This document shows positions 1 to 11,043 of a DNA stretch of 64,000 nt, piece after piece (the first letter of the stretch is position 1; every line of letters begins with the position of its first letter). The position numbers were made by a program, and so were the translations under genes. The stretch is from positions 12,849,001 to 12,913,000 of the forward strand of contig NC_062240.1 in assembly GCF_905475465.1 (NCBI RefSeq), written 5' to 3'. The notes beneath the pieces are model-generated. The model was not told the origin of the DNA. It searched no databases and was given only the letters and a program-made list of their open reading frames with translations. This DNA comes from Pieris napi. Its lineage: Eukaryota; Arthropoda; Insecta; Lepidoptera; Pieridae.

Positions 1-136
1 CTTGCGATTCTGTAACTCACTTCACGAACTCACACAGCGGTTTTTGCATCGGCGGTCGCTCTCAAATCAGTCGTGAAGCAGTCATTTTATGATTTGGCAT
101 TCTGATAAACAATAAACTACAAGCTCCCACCTTTTC
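1..136. mobile_element. Half of a foldback MITE (same family as 8820-9062)
   Basis: The first 136 bases match the left arm of the palindromic element at 8820-9062: the GCGATTCTGTAACTCAC end, the GGCGGTCGCTCTCAAATCAG block and the GATTTGGCATTCTGA block. They are followed by the central loop in inverted orientation (AATAAACTACAAGCTCCCACC). The other arm is missing. The element ends just before the polypyrimidine tract of the G0 exon at 170, so it lies in a G0 intron. The outer end may continue left of the window. Confidence 0.75.
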
Positions 137-169
137 ACGCCATGCCATGGACCTGCCTTTTCTTCTCAG

Positions 170-2298
170 CATTTCCTGAAGCACGACGGTCATCCTGAAA
201 TAGTACATGTTCATGGTCATCACGCTCATGGTCACGTCGATTACCATGTAAGTTTAATTATTTAAACTCTAAGTAACAATTTGATTAATAACGTAAAAAA
301 TACTTACCAAGAAATAAACTATTACCGTGTAGCAAAGTATTGCTATTTTTTGCTGGAGTTTGTGCAAAGATTAAAAGGGAGGGCAACCGGGGCTACAGCT
401 CCGGGGCCTCCACAAAAGAGGGGCCCCACAATTGAGACTTCGGAAAAAATGTTTTAAATTCCGACTAGTACACACTAACTACTAGTAACTTTTCTTTTGA
501 TAATAATTTGTTTCGGTGTTTTACCTTTACCTTTGTACAAACATGTATTTATATTTCTATATTAAATACTAACATAATCTACTTGGTTTCACAATAAATT
601 CTTGATTTAAAAACACGACTGAAAATTTTTTTTAAAAATCATGTTATTTGGAAAATAATTTAGCCAATAAACCAATTTAGCCTCTACACCTTTGTTGCCT
701 CGAGGCCTCCAGATCTTTAAATCCGGTCCTGATTACGCTCATATTAGATTCTCATTTCATTCAAAGTAAAAATGGAAGGTATTCGAGTAAAATAATTACC
801 GCCTCGTCGTTACAGCAAACGTTTTTTTGTTAATATTTCATAGTTTACTAGTCGACCCGGCAAACGTCGTTTGCCATTATTTCTAGTAAACATTTTTTTA
901 GTTCAATAAAAAAAACTATCTTCAAGAATAAAAAATAGGGTTTGAGGGTGCAGAGGGGTGAAAATTAGGGGTTGTATGTATTTTTGTATGCTGTATCATA
1001 CAAAAATAAAGACAAAAAAAAATGTATACAAAATAAAATAAAAATTTTGGGGGTGGACAGTGGACACCCCTTATCACTTAGGGGTTTGAAAGATAGCTGA
1101 TAGTAGCCGATTCTCAGATTTACTGAATATGCATAAAAAATTTCATAAGAATCGAGCAGTTTCGGAGTAGTTTGGGAACGAACATTGTGACACGAGAATT
1201 TTATATATTAGATTTACAATGTATTTTCTATTCACAGACTCATCCCAAGTATGAATTCGGTTACAAAGTGGAAGACCATCACACGGGAGACAGGAAATCT
1301 CAACACGAGCACCGTGATGGGGACGTTGTAAAGGGTGTGTACGCTCTGCACCAGCCTGATGGCTCTGAGAGGATTGTGCACTACCACGGAGACCATCACA
1401 CTGGGTAAGAATTCATAAATTGAAAAGTAAATATTTTACAATGTGATATCTTCTTACAAAGTGTACCACAAGTACTGGTTCGCAGGGATATATAAGAATA
1501 CTACTAGCTGCCCCCGCGAACTTCGTTTCGCCTTAATATGATTTTACTTAGCTTACCTCTTTAGTAGCTACATACCAACATATTATGGTATATTTTGCTA
1601 TGCTACCCCAAAGAAACTGTTTGCGTTCACAATTACAGCAAATAAAACCTGTTTTTAGGTTTATCCGAGTAATTTTTCAAGTTTTTTTTCTTCATAAAAA
1701 CCTTTCTCAGGTCAGCCGTCTTAGAAATAATTTCTCAATCTTTTCATATGAAATAAATGTTAAATTGTGTACATAATACAATGATTAACTAAGTACAATT
1801 TATTTTGTTGATCTGTGCGATAATTTTATTTATATGCGTAGTTTTGTCCACAGATGGCACCACATGCTGTTTGCATTCGTAAAATTAATTAATTAATTTT
1901 TTATTATTCGATAACTTATCCAATACTTTATTACTTATTCTGCTATTCGGAGCGGAGAAGAATCCACCAAAAAAGAGATGACTAACATCGGTCCAGCCGA
2001 TCTTGAGTTATAAGTGTTGTAACTAACACGACTTTGTTTTATATATTTTGATAAGAATAGTCAGCAAGTCTTTATTACTCATATTTATCCCAAACCGAAT
2101 AATATGGTTTTGCTGGATATCGATTACAGTCATACTTTATTCGTTCGGCACTGAGTCCTAATTTGAGTAAACAGTCTCAAATTCACTCTAACATTCTTTT
2201 ATATTAAATAAATAATTACACTCATATTGACTGATTGCAGATTCCACGCGGACGTGAAATTTGGGACCCATCACATCATTCCTCATCATCACCACTAA
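170..2298 (+). CDS. G0: His-rich RR-2 cuticular protein, 5' part outside window
   Basis: Three exons can be joined: 170-247, 1238-1404 and 2241-2298. The first follows a pyrimidine tract plus CAG and ends at GTAAGT. It encodes a His-rich segment (HGHHAHGHVDYH). The second starts phase 0 with THPKYEFGY and carries the RR-2 core: HTGDRKSQHE, RDGDVVKG, then a degenerate tail (HYHGDHHTG) where most RR-2 proteins have EYxADxxxGFNAVV. The third joins in phase 2 to give TGFHADVKFG and ends HHHH-stop. The signal-peptide exon must lie left of base 1. RR-2 domains bind chitin in cuticle; the His-rich flanks could take part in sclerotisation or metal binding, which is inference. The exon joins are by splice signals and reading frame only. 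The first exon boundary is the least certain. Confidence 0.75.
847..1212 (-). mobile_element. Non-autonomous Helitron-like element in G0 intron
   Basis: Read on the minus strand it starts TCTAATATATAAAATTC at 1212 and ends CCGGGTCGACTAG at 848, with host A before and T after, as Helitrons insert between A and T and end CTRR. A second copy of the family, interrupted by a mariner, lies at 49660-51300. The 5' end sits only 25 bp from the 3' splice site of the G0 RR-2 exon. Confidence 0.65.
1503..1800 (-). mobile_element. Probable Helitron-like 3' end
   Basis: ACTAGCTGCCCCCGCGAAC at 1503 is the reverse complement of a CTAGT-type Helitron terminus and resembles the end at 47513. The other boundary is not visible; about 1800 is a guess. 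It lies in the second visible G0 intron. Confidence 0.4.
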
Positions 2299-3000
2299 CA
2301 CTCATGAGTATTATTTAAACTAGGTTTAACCGTTTTTATATATTGGTATTAAAGAGGAAAATCAAATGCAAGAAAGTATTTTTATTTTTATTTTATACCC
2401 GCACATTCTCAGATGTATCCTAACATCGAATCGAAGTAAAAATATTAATATAAACATAACTAATTAATCAGTTAGTTAGTACTCATGTCAATCACTAGAT
2501 GGCAGTAGTTGCATTTGGAACGCGATATTGTTTTACTTAGATTGTGCATAGTGGTGACTGTTCCTTTAATCGAAAGATCATGCTCACTCCAGTGAGCCTC
2601 CGTTCTGCACTTCAGGCGATAGACCACCCCGCAAATGCTAAAGCCAAGGTCCTCGACTCTCACCGGACACTGATTAGTGATTACTCTCTAGTTCTCGCAG
2701 GAGACGCCCTGCCCTGAATAATCAAAAGAGTTTTTATGGATTATTATCGAAGTTTATTATTATCTTCTCTCGCGGACTCCCAATGGAGCTTGGAAGTAAA
2801 TTTTCAATAACAATTTAATAGTATTACAACCTTTCCTAGCAACCACAGCTCGCGTTTCCCATACAATACATACAGTACACATTTTAGTTCCTGTTTTGTT
2901 TGCTACTATATCTGTACCTGTAGTAATAAAATTAGACAATCAATCATTCAAATCGATGCATAGACGGTATAAAATCGTATACAAATGCAATGTGTTTTAT
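2299..3000. other. Intergenic, no recognised feature
   Basis: Sequence between the G0 stop and the LINE fragment. Only short reading frames without recognisable motifs are present. I see no gene here. Confidence 0.6.
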
Positions 3001-3079
3001 ATGTATTGTATACTATTTTAACGAAAATCCTTGAATGTTTAATCTGCGGTATTCCTGATCAAATAATATCTGAATCACC

Positions 3080-3690
3080 TTTCTCCCAAAAGTCGTTGCG
3101 GTCAGTAAGACGGCTAAAAATAAATTACCTCAAACGTAAAAGTTTTCAAGGCTCTCTTCTCTTCAAGGTTTTTAATGGTTGACTGAAAATTTAAGTATTA
3201 ATACAAATATAATCTCAAAAAGACAGTTATGTTTGAATGGGTCTTATAGGCGACCTACGCTTCTTTCACATAATTAATGAATATAAACGAAAATAGTCTC
3301 ATTAAACATAATTGCACTTCCATGTTCCTGGAACACCTATGCAAAAAACTCAGTTTTGTATCGCGCAGCCCGAACATACAACGACCACTATTTAAGCCTT
3401 GACTTGTTTAAACTATCGCGGAATATACTTAATGGAGTTTTAAGAACATCTGTAGCGCTAAATCACTTGCATCATGAGCACATACATATCCTCAAGTACA
3501 TCACACAACACAGCCGATTTAGGTGTTACTTAGTAAAATGTATTTGATAATTTTATTGATTTTTTTTTCGTAAATGTTTGAACCTTTTTGTATATATTAT
3601 GTATTCCATTTTTGGAATATCAGTATAATGGATTTTTGTTATATATAATTTATGTTAGCTGTAGGATTACGAAATAAATTAATAATTATG
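3080..3690 (+). mobile_element. 3' fragment of a Jockey-like LINE
   Basis: Broken frames resemble the C-terminal tail of a Jockey-type ORF2: around 3150 GSLLFKVFNG, around 3355 YRAARTYNDHY then LDLFKLSRN. This parallels RVLSNYNTNYEEFDIFHL in the intact LINE at 20.3-24.5 kb. The 3' UTR (GTATATATTATGTATTCC, then TTATGTTAGCTGTAGGATTAC) recurs at 45057-45175, and the last part also matches the 3' end of the intact LINE. The coding part is decayed by frameshifts. Confidence 0.65.
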
Positions 3691-3962
3691 TAATGTTTTT
3701 TTTGCTATTCGAATGTCGAGGAAAAGAAATGCATAAATATTTCTAATCAACAATTTAATAATAATAATTATTAAAATACATGCTTCTTAAATGTAAATTT
3801 AGAAACAGAACAATATGTCTACTCTATTTGAGGGACCCAAGACCAGACCCAGGCGAGACTTGTTCAATTTTATTTTTAGTGAAAGTAACTAGCGAAAAGT
3901 AAGTGCAAAAACCACAAGGACGACAAGCCAATTCGTGTAGGTAAATCTCAAAATTGAGTAGC

Positions 3963-3998
3963 TATAAAAACCAGGTTTGAAACTTGAAAATTATCAGT
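3963..3998 (+). promoter_or_regulatory. G1 core promoter
   Basis: TATAAAAA at 3963-3970 and arthropod initiator TCAGT at 3994-3998, with the A 33 bp after the TATA start. Unlike most sister genes there is no AGGTCG motif just upstream of TATA. Only a degenerate CAAGGACGA is seen at 3915-3923. Confidence 0.75.
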
Positions 3999-4024
3999 GT
4001 ATCGTTTAAAATCGTTCAATCAAT

Positions 4025-4967
4025 ATGTACTCCAAAGTTAGTATTTATTATATGTTAATAAATTACAGAAAAAGGATTTAAAAATATTAATAAATATATA
4101 ATTATTTTCCAGATTATCGCCTTGAGCGCCGTATTGGCGGTATCGAGTGCTGGTCTCCTGGCTACTCCCGCAGTTCACTACTCTCCAGCTGCCGCGGTCT
4201 CCTCACAGAGCATCGTGCGCCATGAGCAGCCAATCGCCGTAGCCTCTCCCGTCGCATACCAATCTGCTCCACTTGCATACGCCTCTCCCGCTCGGTACTC
4301 GTCCGCCGCCGCTGTCTCCTCCCAGAACATCGTCCGCCACCAACAGCCGATCGCTGTAGCTTCTCCTATTGCGTACAACACCGCCTCTTATGCCTCACCT
4401 CTCTCTTACGCTGCTCCCGCTCGTTACTCATCCGCAGTCTCCTCCCAGAACATTGTCCGCCACCAACAACCGATCGCCGTAGCTGCTCCTATTGCGTACA
4501 ACACTGCCTCTTATGCCTCACCTCTCTCTTACGCTGCTCCCGCTCGTTACTCATCCGCAGTCTCCTCCCAGAACATCGTTAGTCACGGACAGGCTATTGC
4601 TCCCGCCCGTCTGGCTTACCAAGCTACCCGTGCTGTGATCGCTCCCGTTGTCCACGCGGCACCTCTTGTACACGCTGCTCCAGCCCGTGCCATCATCGCC
4701 CAACACGAGGAATACGACGCACACCCCAGCTACGACTTCTCCTACTCCGTCGCTGACGGCCACACCGGTGACAACAAGTCCCAGCATGAGAGCCGCGACG
4801 GAGATGTTGTACGTGGTGAATACTCCCTGGTTGAAGCTGACGGCTCAATCCGTCGCGTAGAGTACTCCGCTGATGACCACCATGGCTTCAACGCTGTCGT
4901 CAGCAACTCTGCACCCGCTCACGCCGCCTCCGCATACGCCCCAGCTGCTGTTCTCGCCCACCATTAA
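4025..4967 (+). CDS. G1: RR-2 cuticular protein (alpha type, 288 aa)
   Basis: Exon 1 is 4025-4036 (MYSK, donor GTTAGT). Exon 2 is 4113-4967 in phase 0, giving the signal peptide MYSKIIALSAVLAVSSAG with likely cleavage near GLLA. Residues about 22-190 are low-complexity repeats: three copies of a VSSQNIV(R/S)H module after an initial SSQSIVRHEQPIAVA, separated by AYASP/SYAAPARYSSA linkers. The RR-2 domain spans about 204-268 (EYDAHPSYDF, HTGDNKSQHE, RDGDVVRGEYSL, YSADDHHGFNAVV), and the tail ends VLAHH. The domain family binds chitin and the protein should be secreted into exocuticle. A polyadenylation signal AATAAA lies at 5024-5029. G3 is its nearest copy, including the 3' UTR. Confidence 0.93.
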
Positions 4968-5044
4968 GAAGACCTACTATATAGAGTAGAATAGGATCGT
5001 TTATAAGAGTACTATTTATAACGAATAAAAGCACTTAACTCTAC

Positions 5045-5400
5045 TTTGTTACATTTTTATTATAGTTCAAGCAATACTTATCATGTAGGTAAGTAGGATT
5101 ACTTCTAATGTTCATGCCCACATCTTATATTATCATAACAATTCAACTTAATTATAAAATTACCACTATGCTTTACTATACTAAATAATACTTAGAGAAA
5201 ACTCTAACAAATAAAACGAACTAGGAATCAAACAGTAGAGACTTCGCAGTAATCAGTAGCAAACCCAAAAAACTTATTACTACAGAATACTGGTTGAGTA
5301 ACTAATGCATAAGCTTTGAAACAACTTCAAGACTATGGATGGCAAATATAAAAGTAAAATCTAGGGAAGCAAGAAAATTCTGCAGCATGTTATATATGGA
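5045..5400. other. Duplicated intergenic sequence
   Basis: No gene seen. The stretch is similar to 11940-12660 after G3, including the AAACGAACTAGGA block, and is part of the 7-kb unit duplication. Confidence 0.6.
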
Positions 5401-5439
5401 AACGGATAAAACAACACTCACAAAAACTTAATAATTAAC

Positions 5440-5900
5440 TACAAACCATAGATATAGCCAATGTTGACAAAGTTTTTTCAAGAATAATACTTGACCGATT
5501 AGAAAAACAGTTAAATGAAAACCAACCCTGAGTGCTGACGTGCTGACCATCGATCATATTTTCGTCGTAAAATAAATAATCGATAAACTAAACAATAATG
5601 GTTATCATTATATACTATATGCCATTCGTAGACAATAATAAGGCATTCGGTTCTCTAAGAAATTTGTAGCTACTTCTGGAAGAACGTAAAAAAATCAAAA
5701 AGCTGATAGTAAATATATAGAAATCATAAAAGAAATTAACAAAAACTCAGTAGCGACAAGCCAACTAGTTGGCCAAACACATGGAGAGGTATTTTCTGTG
5801 AAGAGGGGGTCAAGCAAGGAAACCCGCTCTCTTTAAAACTTTTTACAGCCGTACTGGAAAATATATTTTGGACTTAAAACTGCGATTGCTATTTGAAACC
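5440..5900 (+). pseudogene. Decayed RTE-like reverse transcriptase fragment (unit A)
   Basis: Scattered frames keep reverse-transcriptase blocks: ANVDKVFSRIILDRLEKQL near 5457, TIDHIFVV near 5548, PFVDNNKAFGSLR near 5621 and GVKQGNPLSLKLFTAVLEN near 5806. These correspond to the ...QAGFR, FVDxxKAFDS and GVRQGDPLSPxLF motifs of RTE-type non-LTR elements. Many stops and frameshifts are present. The same remnant lies at 12770-13250, so it was there before the G1/G2 - G3/G4 duplication. Confidence 0.7.
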
Positions 5901-6149
5901 GTTTTGAAACGGAATCAAGCATCGCTCCGCTTAGGTGTACGCAAGATAACAAATGTAGCTTTTCCAATGTTTCTCTCATCTGCTCACAAATCTAGCAGTC
6001 TGGTAGGTAAAATCCTTAGATCTTATTCTACAAACTACGAGATTGCGGATCTAACAGATGCGAGAAATGCGTAGTTAGCATCTGGCCCAGGCTTGATTTA
6101 GTCTTCCAGCGATAACTTTAAAAGAAGCTGAGATGATCCTCTTTCACAA

Positions 6150-6540
6150 CTCAATTACAGACCGCGGAAGAATGTTGGTAATGGGATCTAGGTAAAATGC
6201 TTATCCTTAGCTATACACTGTCGGAAGCCAGTTTCCTTTTTGGACCCTGAAACCCTTCGAATTGCTATCGGGCTTCACTTAGGAAGGTGCCCATGTGTAT
6301 TCCATGTCCCTGTGGCATTGAAGTAAGTAGCCTTGAACACTTTGGCCTCCTTTGCCAAAATAGTGCATGTCGTTTTTCTTACACGCACAACGATATCATA
6401 CGCCGCTCACTTGCCTTCGTAAACATTCCAGCCATAATTTATTATTTTTTGCAAAAATATGAAAGTCTTTTCACCAACTTTTATTTGGTTTCCACTGGGT
6501 TTGAGACTCTTGGGAAGTCTTAAAGTGCACAGGCGCTAAA
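6150..6540 (+). pseudogene. Second retroelement ORF fragment, absent from unit B
   Basis: The reading frame near 6290 gives CPCGIEVSSLEHFGLLCQ followed by NDIIRRSLAFVNIPA. This resembles the C-terminal Cys/His region (C-CG...HGLxC...NDIIxRAL) seen at the end of some non-LTR element polyproteins. The stretch from about 6120 to 6880 has no counterpart in the sister unit around 13460-13490, so it is an insertion in unit A or a deletion in unit B. Confidence 0.55.
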
Positions 6541-6879
6541 TAAGATTTACTCGTAAGTTTACGTCTAGTAGATAATACCGGTGACCTGAGCTGGGGCTTT
6601 CCTCGCTCAACGAATAAGTATCGTAATACAGCGAAAAAATGCTGCTAACATTAAAGGTTGCCAGCGCCAGAACTATTTTAATTTGTTTTGGTTTTCTGTT
6701 TTAAGTATTAATATTATCATGTAAGTTACGAATATTGTAAATACTCTTTATTTGCGTGTTATTCGATATTTTTTACAAAAAGATCTGAATTCTAAAAGAC
6801 ACAATATAGAATCAATCTACAAATTTGTGATTCCCTTTTGATTTTATCAAGTATTAAGTTTTAACTTAGAACATCATTT

Positions 6880-7510
6880 TATTAAAAAAATTAACGAATG
6901 TAAAGGGAAATTTTTCGTGATCAATCTCATCAGTGACATTGATATCAAACTGGTGTAAAAACCCCGAGTTTAATATATTATACAAAACATTGTGTAAACA
7001 ATTTTATTTATTTCATGAGGATATGCCATAATAAAAAAACCGGATGCCTTTAGAATGCGCTATGGAAGAACAAGGTCAGCCTTGTTAGCAATAATAATTT
7101 ATGAATTATTGAAACTTACATAATATGTAATACTTTATTTGTCATTCATTATAATATAAGCTTTTAGTATTTAGGATTTATTGCAATAATGACTTAACAC
7201 GATATCTTTAAGTAATTAAAGAGAGATGTTAGAAGAGGAACCCTTTTCTTATATAGAATGTATATTGTATACTGCAAACAAGGAAGTAGAACAACGGTTT
7301 TTTCTAAATTATAAAAGTTTAGATAAAGGCCAAAAGCAACTTCGTTGTTGTTAGTACAAGTTTGATTCTCCTTTGCCTAAAAAACGTAACATATTTAAAC
7401 ACATTTCTCTGGATAACAATTAAATGTCATGTCGCTTTCATTACGTCTTTTTACGTACTTTAAGAAAAGTCATGTTAATTTATTATGAAATTAAAGTAGT
7501 TCAAAACTTG
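6880..7510. other. Duplicated flank upstream of G2
   Basis: No gene seen. It aligns closely with 13480-14290 upstream of G4, for example GGATATGCCATA, GCGCTA(T/C)GGAAGAACAAGGTC and AACAAGGAAGTAGAACAA. The conserved flank could hold regulatory sequence, but duplication alone explains the match. Confidence 0.6.
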
Positions 7511-7572
7511 TCGACCTCAAAGTTCAAATGACATGCTATATAAGTTGATTTTTGCAACTGATAGTTATCATT
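7511..7572 (+). promoter_or_regulatory. G2 promoter with AGGTCG motif
   Basis: TCGACCTCA at 7511-7519 (reverse reads TGAGGTCGA), then TATATAAG at 7537-7544 and initiator TCATT at 7568-7572. The motif-to-TATA gap is 17 bp. The arrangement is base-for-base similar in G4. Confidence 0.75.
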
Positions 7573-7595
7573 CGAATTACAACCTTACAGACAAC

Positions 7596-8472
7596 ATGTT
7601 CTCTAAAGTAAGTTTTCAAGAGAGGTTCAAATAATAGTAATAGTGAATAGTAAAAATTGTTTTTATTTAAACGTTAAAAACTAAGCAAATATTTTTTTTT
7701 TCATCTTAATGGAAACTCCCGTTGAACAGTCAATATTTTTTTATAAACTAAGTGGTATAAATTTCCATAACAATTAATTATATTATTTTTTCAGATTTTC
7801 GGCATCAGCGCTGTTTTGGCGGTGGCCACTGCTGGCCTTCTCCCCGCCGCCCACTACTCCCCAGCGTCCGCAGTGTCTTCACAAAGCATTGTCCGCCATG
7901 AGCAGCCAATTGCTGTCGCCTCACCTTACTACCAATCTGCTCCCTTGGCATACTCTGCCCCCAGACAGTACTCCTCCGCCGTATCCTCCCAAAACATTGT
8001 CCGTCAAGCTGCCTCACCTTACTACCAATCTGCTCCCTTGGCATACTCTTCCCCCAGCCAGTACTCCTCTGCCGTTTCCTCCCAAAACATTGTCCGTCAC
8101 GCTGCCCCTGTAGCTATCACCCATGCTGCTCCTCTTGTCCACGCCACTCCCGTTGTCCACGCTGCTCCCTTAGTCCACGCTGCTCCAGCTCGTGCCATCA
8201 TCGCCCAACACGAGGAATACGACGCACACCCCAGCTACGACTTCTCCTACTCCGTTGCCGACGGCCACACCGGTGACAACAAGTCCCAGCACGAGAGCCG
8301 CGACGGAGATGTTGTACGTGGTGAATACTCCCTGGTTGAAGCTGACGGCTCAATCCGCCGCGTAGAGTACACCGCCGATGCACACAACGGCTTCAACGCT
8401 GTCGTCAGCAACTCTGCACCCGCTCACGCCACCCCTGCCTACGCCCCGGCTACCGTTTTGGCTCACCATTAA
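7596..8472 (+). CDS. G2: RR-2 cuticular protein (beta type, 229 aa)
   Basis: Exon 1 is 7596-7607 (MFSK, donor GTAAGT). Exon 2 is 7795-8472 in phase 0, with signal peptide MFSKIFGISAVLAVATAG. After GLLPAAHYSP come SSQSIVRHEQPIAVASP, then two near-identical YYQSAPLAYS modules each followed by QYSSAVSSQNIVR, and a run of HAAPLVH repeats. The RR-2 domain is about 145-209 with the variant YTADAHNGFNAVV. The tail is YAPATVLAHH. AATAAA lies at 8528-8533. The closest relative is G4, which has one fewer YYQSAP module. A chitin-binding structural cuticle role is inferred from the domain. Confidence 0.93.
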
Positions 8473-8819
8473 ACATCAACCAAAAAATCTTAAAATATAC
8501 ACGATACATATTAAGTTATTTATTGTAAATAAATACACTAGTTGATCAAAGTAAATTTTCTGTTTTTTCTTTCACTACTGTCTATCTAAATTATATCGCG
8601 TATAGAATGTTATAATGTTGTATTTTATAAACATAAATCCAATGTGTTTTATCTAACTCCAAAACGGCTTAAACAAATTGATAATCGAAATCTCAAATTA
8701 GATTTTTACAACTTATACTTTACAAACTGTAAAAAGCGTCTAAGAATTGAAAAAGCCAAGCCACCAAATGTCGAGGCCGTTCTTGTTCGTCGACACCACT
8801 GTGAAGATTAATCAAAACT

Positions 8820-9062
8820 GCCCTGCAATTCTGTAACTCACTTTTCGAACTCACACAGCGGTTTTCGCATCGGCGGTCGCTCTCAAATCAGTCGTGAAGC
8901 AGTCATTTTATGATTTGGCATTCTGAAAAGGTGGGAGCTTGTAGTTTATTGTTTATTAGAATGCCAAATCATAAAATGACTGCTTCACGACTAATTTCAG
9001 AGCGACCGCCGATGCAAAAACCACTGTGTGAGTTCGAAAAGTGAGTTACAGAATCGCAGGGC
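8820..9062. mobile_element. Palindromic foldback MITE
   Basis: Arms of about 105 bp read CCCTGCAATTCTGTAACTCA inward from 8821 and its near-complement outward to 9061. The arms are separated by a loop of about 35 bp (GTGGGAGCTTGTAGTTTATT). No coding capacity. A half copy is at 1-136 and a 26-bp terminal scrap is at 29336-29361. Confidence 0.85.
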
Positions 9063-9129
9063 TGAAATGCAAGTTAGTACTGGAAACATTATTTCATTGT
9101 TATGTTAAGACATAACTTGTTTTTAAAAA

Positions 9130-9345
9130 GAACAGAGGGCAAACTAGCAGTAAGGCTCTTCTGATGTTAAGTTATACAGTCACCAATGGACGGTCACACT
9201 GTCAGAAGGCTCGCGAACGTGGCCAGCCTTAATAATTGGAACACTCTTTTCTGGAAGGACCCTAAGTCAAATTGTATCCGAAATACTTCAGTGGGCAGCT
9301 GGAACAAATAGTGGTGGTGCACTGCAAAATGTGCCCTGAAAAACG
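9130..9345 (+). repeat. Dispersed repeat D1, copy 1
   Basis: The block AGAGGGCAAACTAGCAG... GATGTTAAG... TCACCAATGGACGGTCACACT... AACGTGGCCAGCCTT... CTAAGTCAAATTG... TCAGTGGGCAGCTGG recurs at 15527-15695 and 25748-25920. It behaves like a LINE-derived interspersed repeat. No open frame. Confidence 0.65.
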
Positions 9346-9349
9346 GAAA

Positions 9350-10950
9350 TGTGTGAAACTGTACATAAGTAAATATTTAAATAGTCCTTTAATCAATAAA
9401 AAATCTCACTAGTGTTAATTACTCTCATTATGCAAATGTATTACAATATGTTCGCGAGTGTGAATTCGTGATTATGAAGTTTGCATGCAATCGTCAGTTG
9501 AGATTATAAATCTTTTTCGAATTAATTTTCAAATTATATTAATTAATCGCATTATGATTAAAGTTTATTTTCTTTTTAATAAATGAAAATCATAAATCAA
9601 TTCCCTGATTCTAAGTAAAACAAATCTTAAAAGTAAAAGGTATCAAACGAGTCATATTACCGAGCTGGCCATAATATATTATGGGTCGTAATATCAGTAA
9701 CCGGGTGCACCAATGGGGTACACCAAAAATAACGCGTTAGATAGTACGATAATGTTTTCACCGATTATTTCCCCCTAGTTTTCTATCGTGGCACATAATC
9801 TCCCTGTACGAGAGGGTGGGCATTTTGCTCACTCAGGCTTTCTTAGTTTCATAAGCGTAGCGATTTCCTGAATCGTCGGAGTTACGCCCCGAAAGTTTTG
9901 CCAGACGTAGGCACTCTCTTCAACTGTTACTTTGCATTTATTTTCATAGCAATTAACATTTCATTATTTCGCCTATATTCTATTGTTATAAGCGAGTGGT
10001 TAATATAAAGTAAAAATAAAATCCTCTATTATTTAAAGAACACGATGGAAACCGTGCACTACCCATGCGTGGAAAGTCTAACAACTTGTATGGTATAGAA
10101 CAGATCCATAAGACAATAACAAGCAAGGCGACGATTCTTCTTCTTCTTTAAGGCGAAGGCCTTCTATGCCCGTCAAAGTGAGGCTTGGTTAAACTTGGTG
10201 TGAGATCAGTTGTGCTCAGGAGTTGACATATTTTATAGCAGTAGTATCCATTATGTACGGATTATATTGAGTTATTGTTGCACATTCTCGCAACATTCAA
10301 AATTGAAACATTTGCTTAAAAAACTTTTTTTTGAATGAAACATTTTTATAGGAGCTATAACAATAACTGCAGCATCTTACGCTTGAAAACATGGGGATTA
10401 TCGCAAAAAGGAACTGCTTCATATATTCTCGAAGCATCGTTCAAGACAGAGACCTAATACTTAGTTAGAGAAACGTTTTTAAGCAAAGTAAGTCGCACGG
10501 CCAGGACAAAAATTGGCTTAAGTCTGATAATTTTTTTGCAAATGTATAACTAGACTTAGAAAATCTACCATTTCATAATTGTTTCAAGACAAAAATTATA
10601 TCAATGTGGCGGCGTCTACTGCAAAATAATTTAGTTAATATGGTTTTATGGTTTAATATGGTTAAATAAGAAAGCCAGTATTTTTTTAATAATCGTATTT
10701 ATAACTAAGACCACTTAATAAACGGTTTAGTAAAATGGCGGTCAATCCGTCCATCCGTGTACTAATATATAATACTGTCCGTATTACATATTCCATATTC
10801 CGTATTACATCCGCCGATTATTAATCTAAACGAAATAACGAGCATAATATAAGAAATATAATAAAACGAAAAAAAATAGTTTCGAAATTAATAATTGAAC
10901 TTGCCAAACTTTCACTGATCGATGAATTTTTTGCCAGTTGCCTATATTTT
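9350..10950. other. Intergenic, diverged duplicate and repeats
   Basis: No gene seen. The segment around 9948-10045 (TTCATTATTTCGCCTATATTC... GGTTAATATAAAGTAAAA) recurs at 27057-27155, about 0.6 kb upstream of G6, although this one is about 1 kb upstream of G3. The right part is weakly similar to 15700-16330, before the next unit. Confidence 0.5.
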
Positions 10951-10959
10951 GTACCTCGA

Positions 10960-11020
10960 CGACCTTGGAAAATTTAACGCCTTAGTATAAAGCTTGCTCC
11001 GGGTCCTTTAATTAATCAGT
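10960..11020 (+). promoter_or_regulatory. G3 promoter with AGGTCG motif
   Basis: CGACCTTGG at 10960-10968 (reverse CCAAGGTCG fits the FTZ-F1 consensus YCAAGGYCR), 17 bp gap, TATAAAG at 10986-10992, initiator TCAGT at 11016-11020. Confidence 0.75.
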
Positions 11021-11043
11021 ATCAAGCGATTCATTCCTTCAAC

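Noticed and set aside
3914..3923. CAAGGACGA upstream of G1 as a functional AGGTCG site
   Set aside because: One core base differs and it lies about 40 bp from TATA rather than 17-24 bp.
4551..4787. Antisense open frames beginning MLGLVVTGVAV opposite RR-2 exons (also at 11435, 18817, 32733, 36679, 39807)
   Set aside because: They recur opposite every RR-2 exon because GC-rich codon use removes stops on the other strand. No start context, splice signals or independent conservation.
4113..8472. Coding repeats read as a CRISPR-like or satellite array
   Set aside because: Repeats are in frame, vary in length and encode SSQNIVRH/AAP protein modules in a eukaryotic gene.
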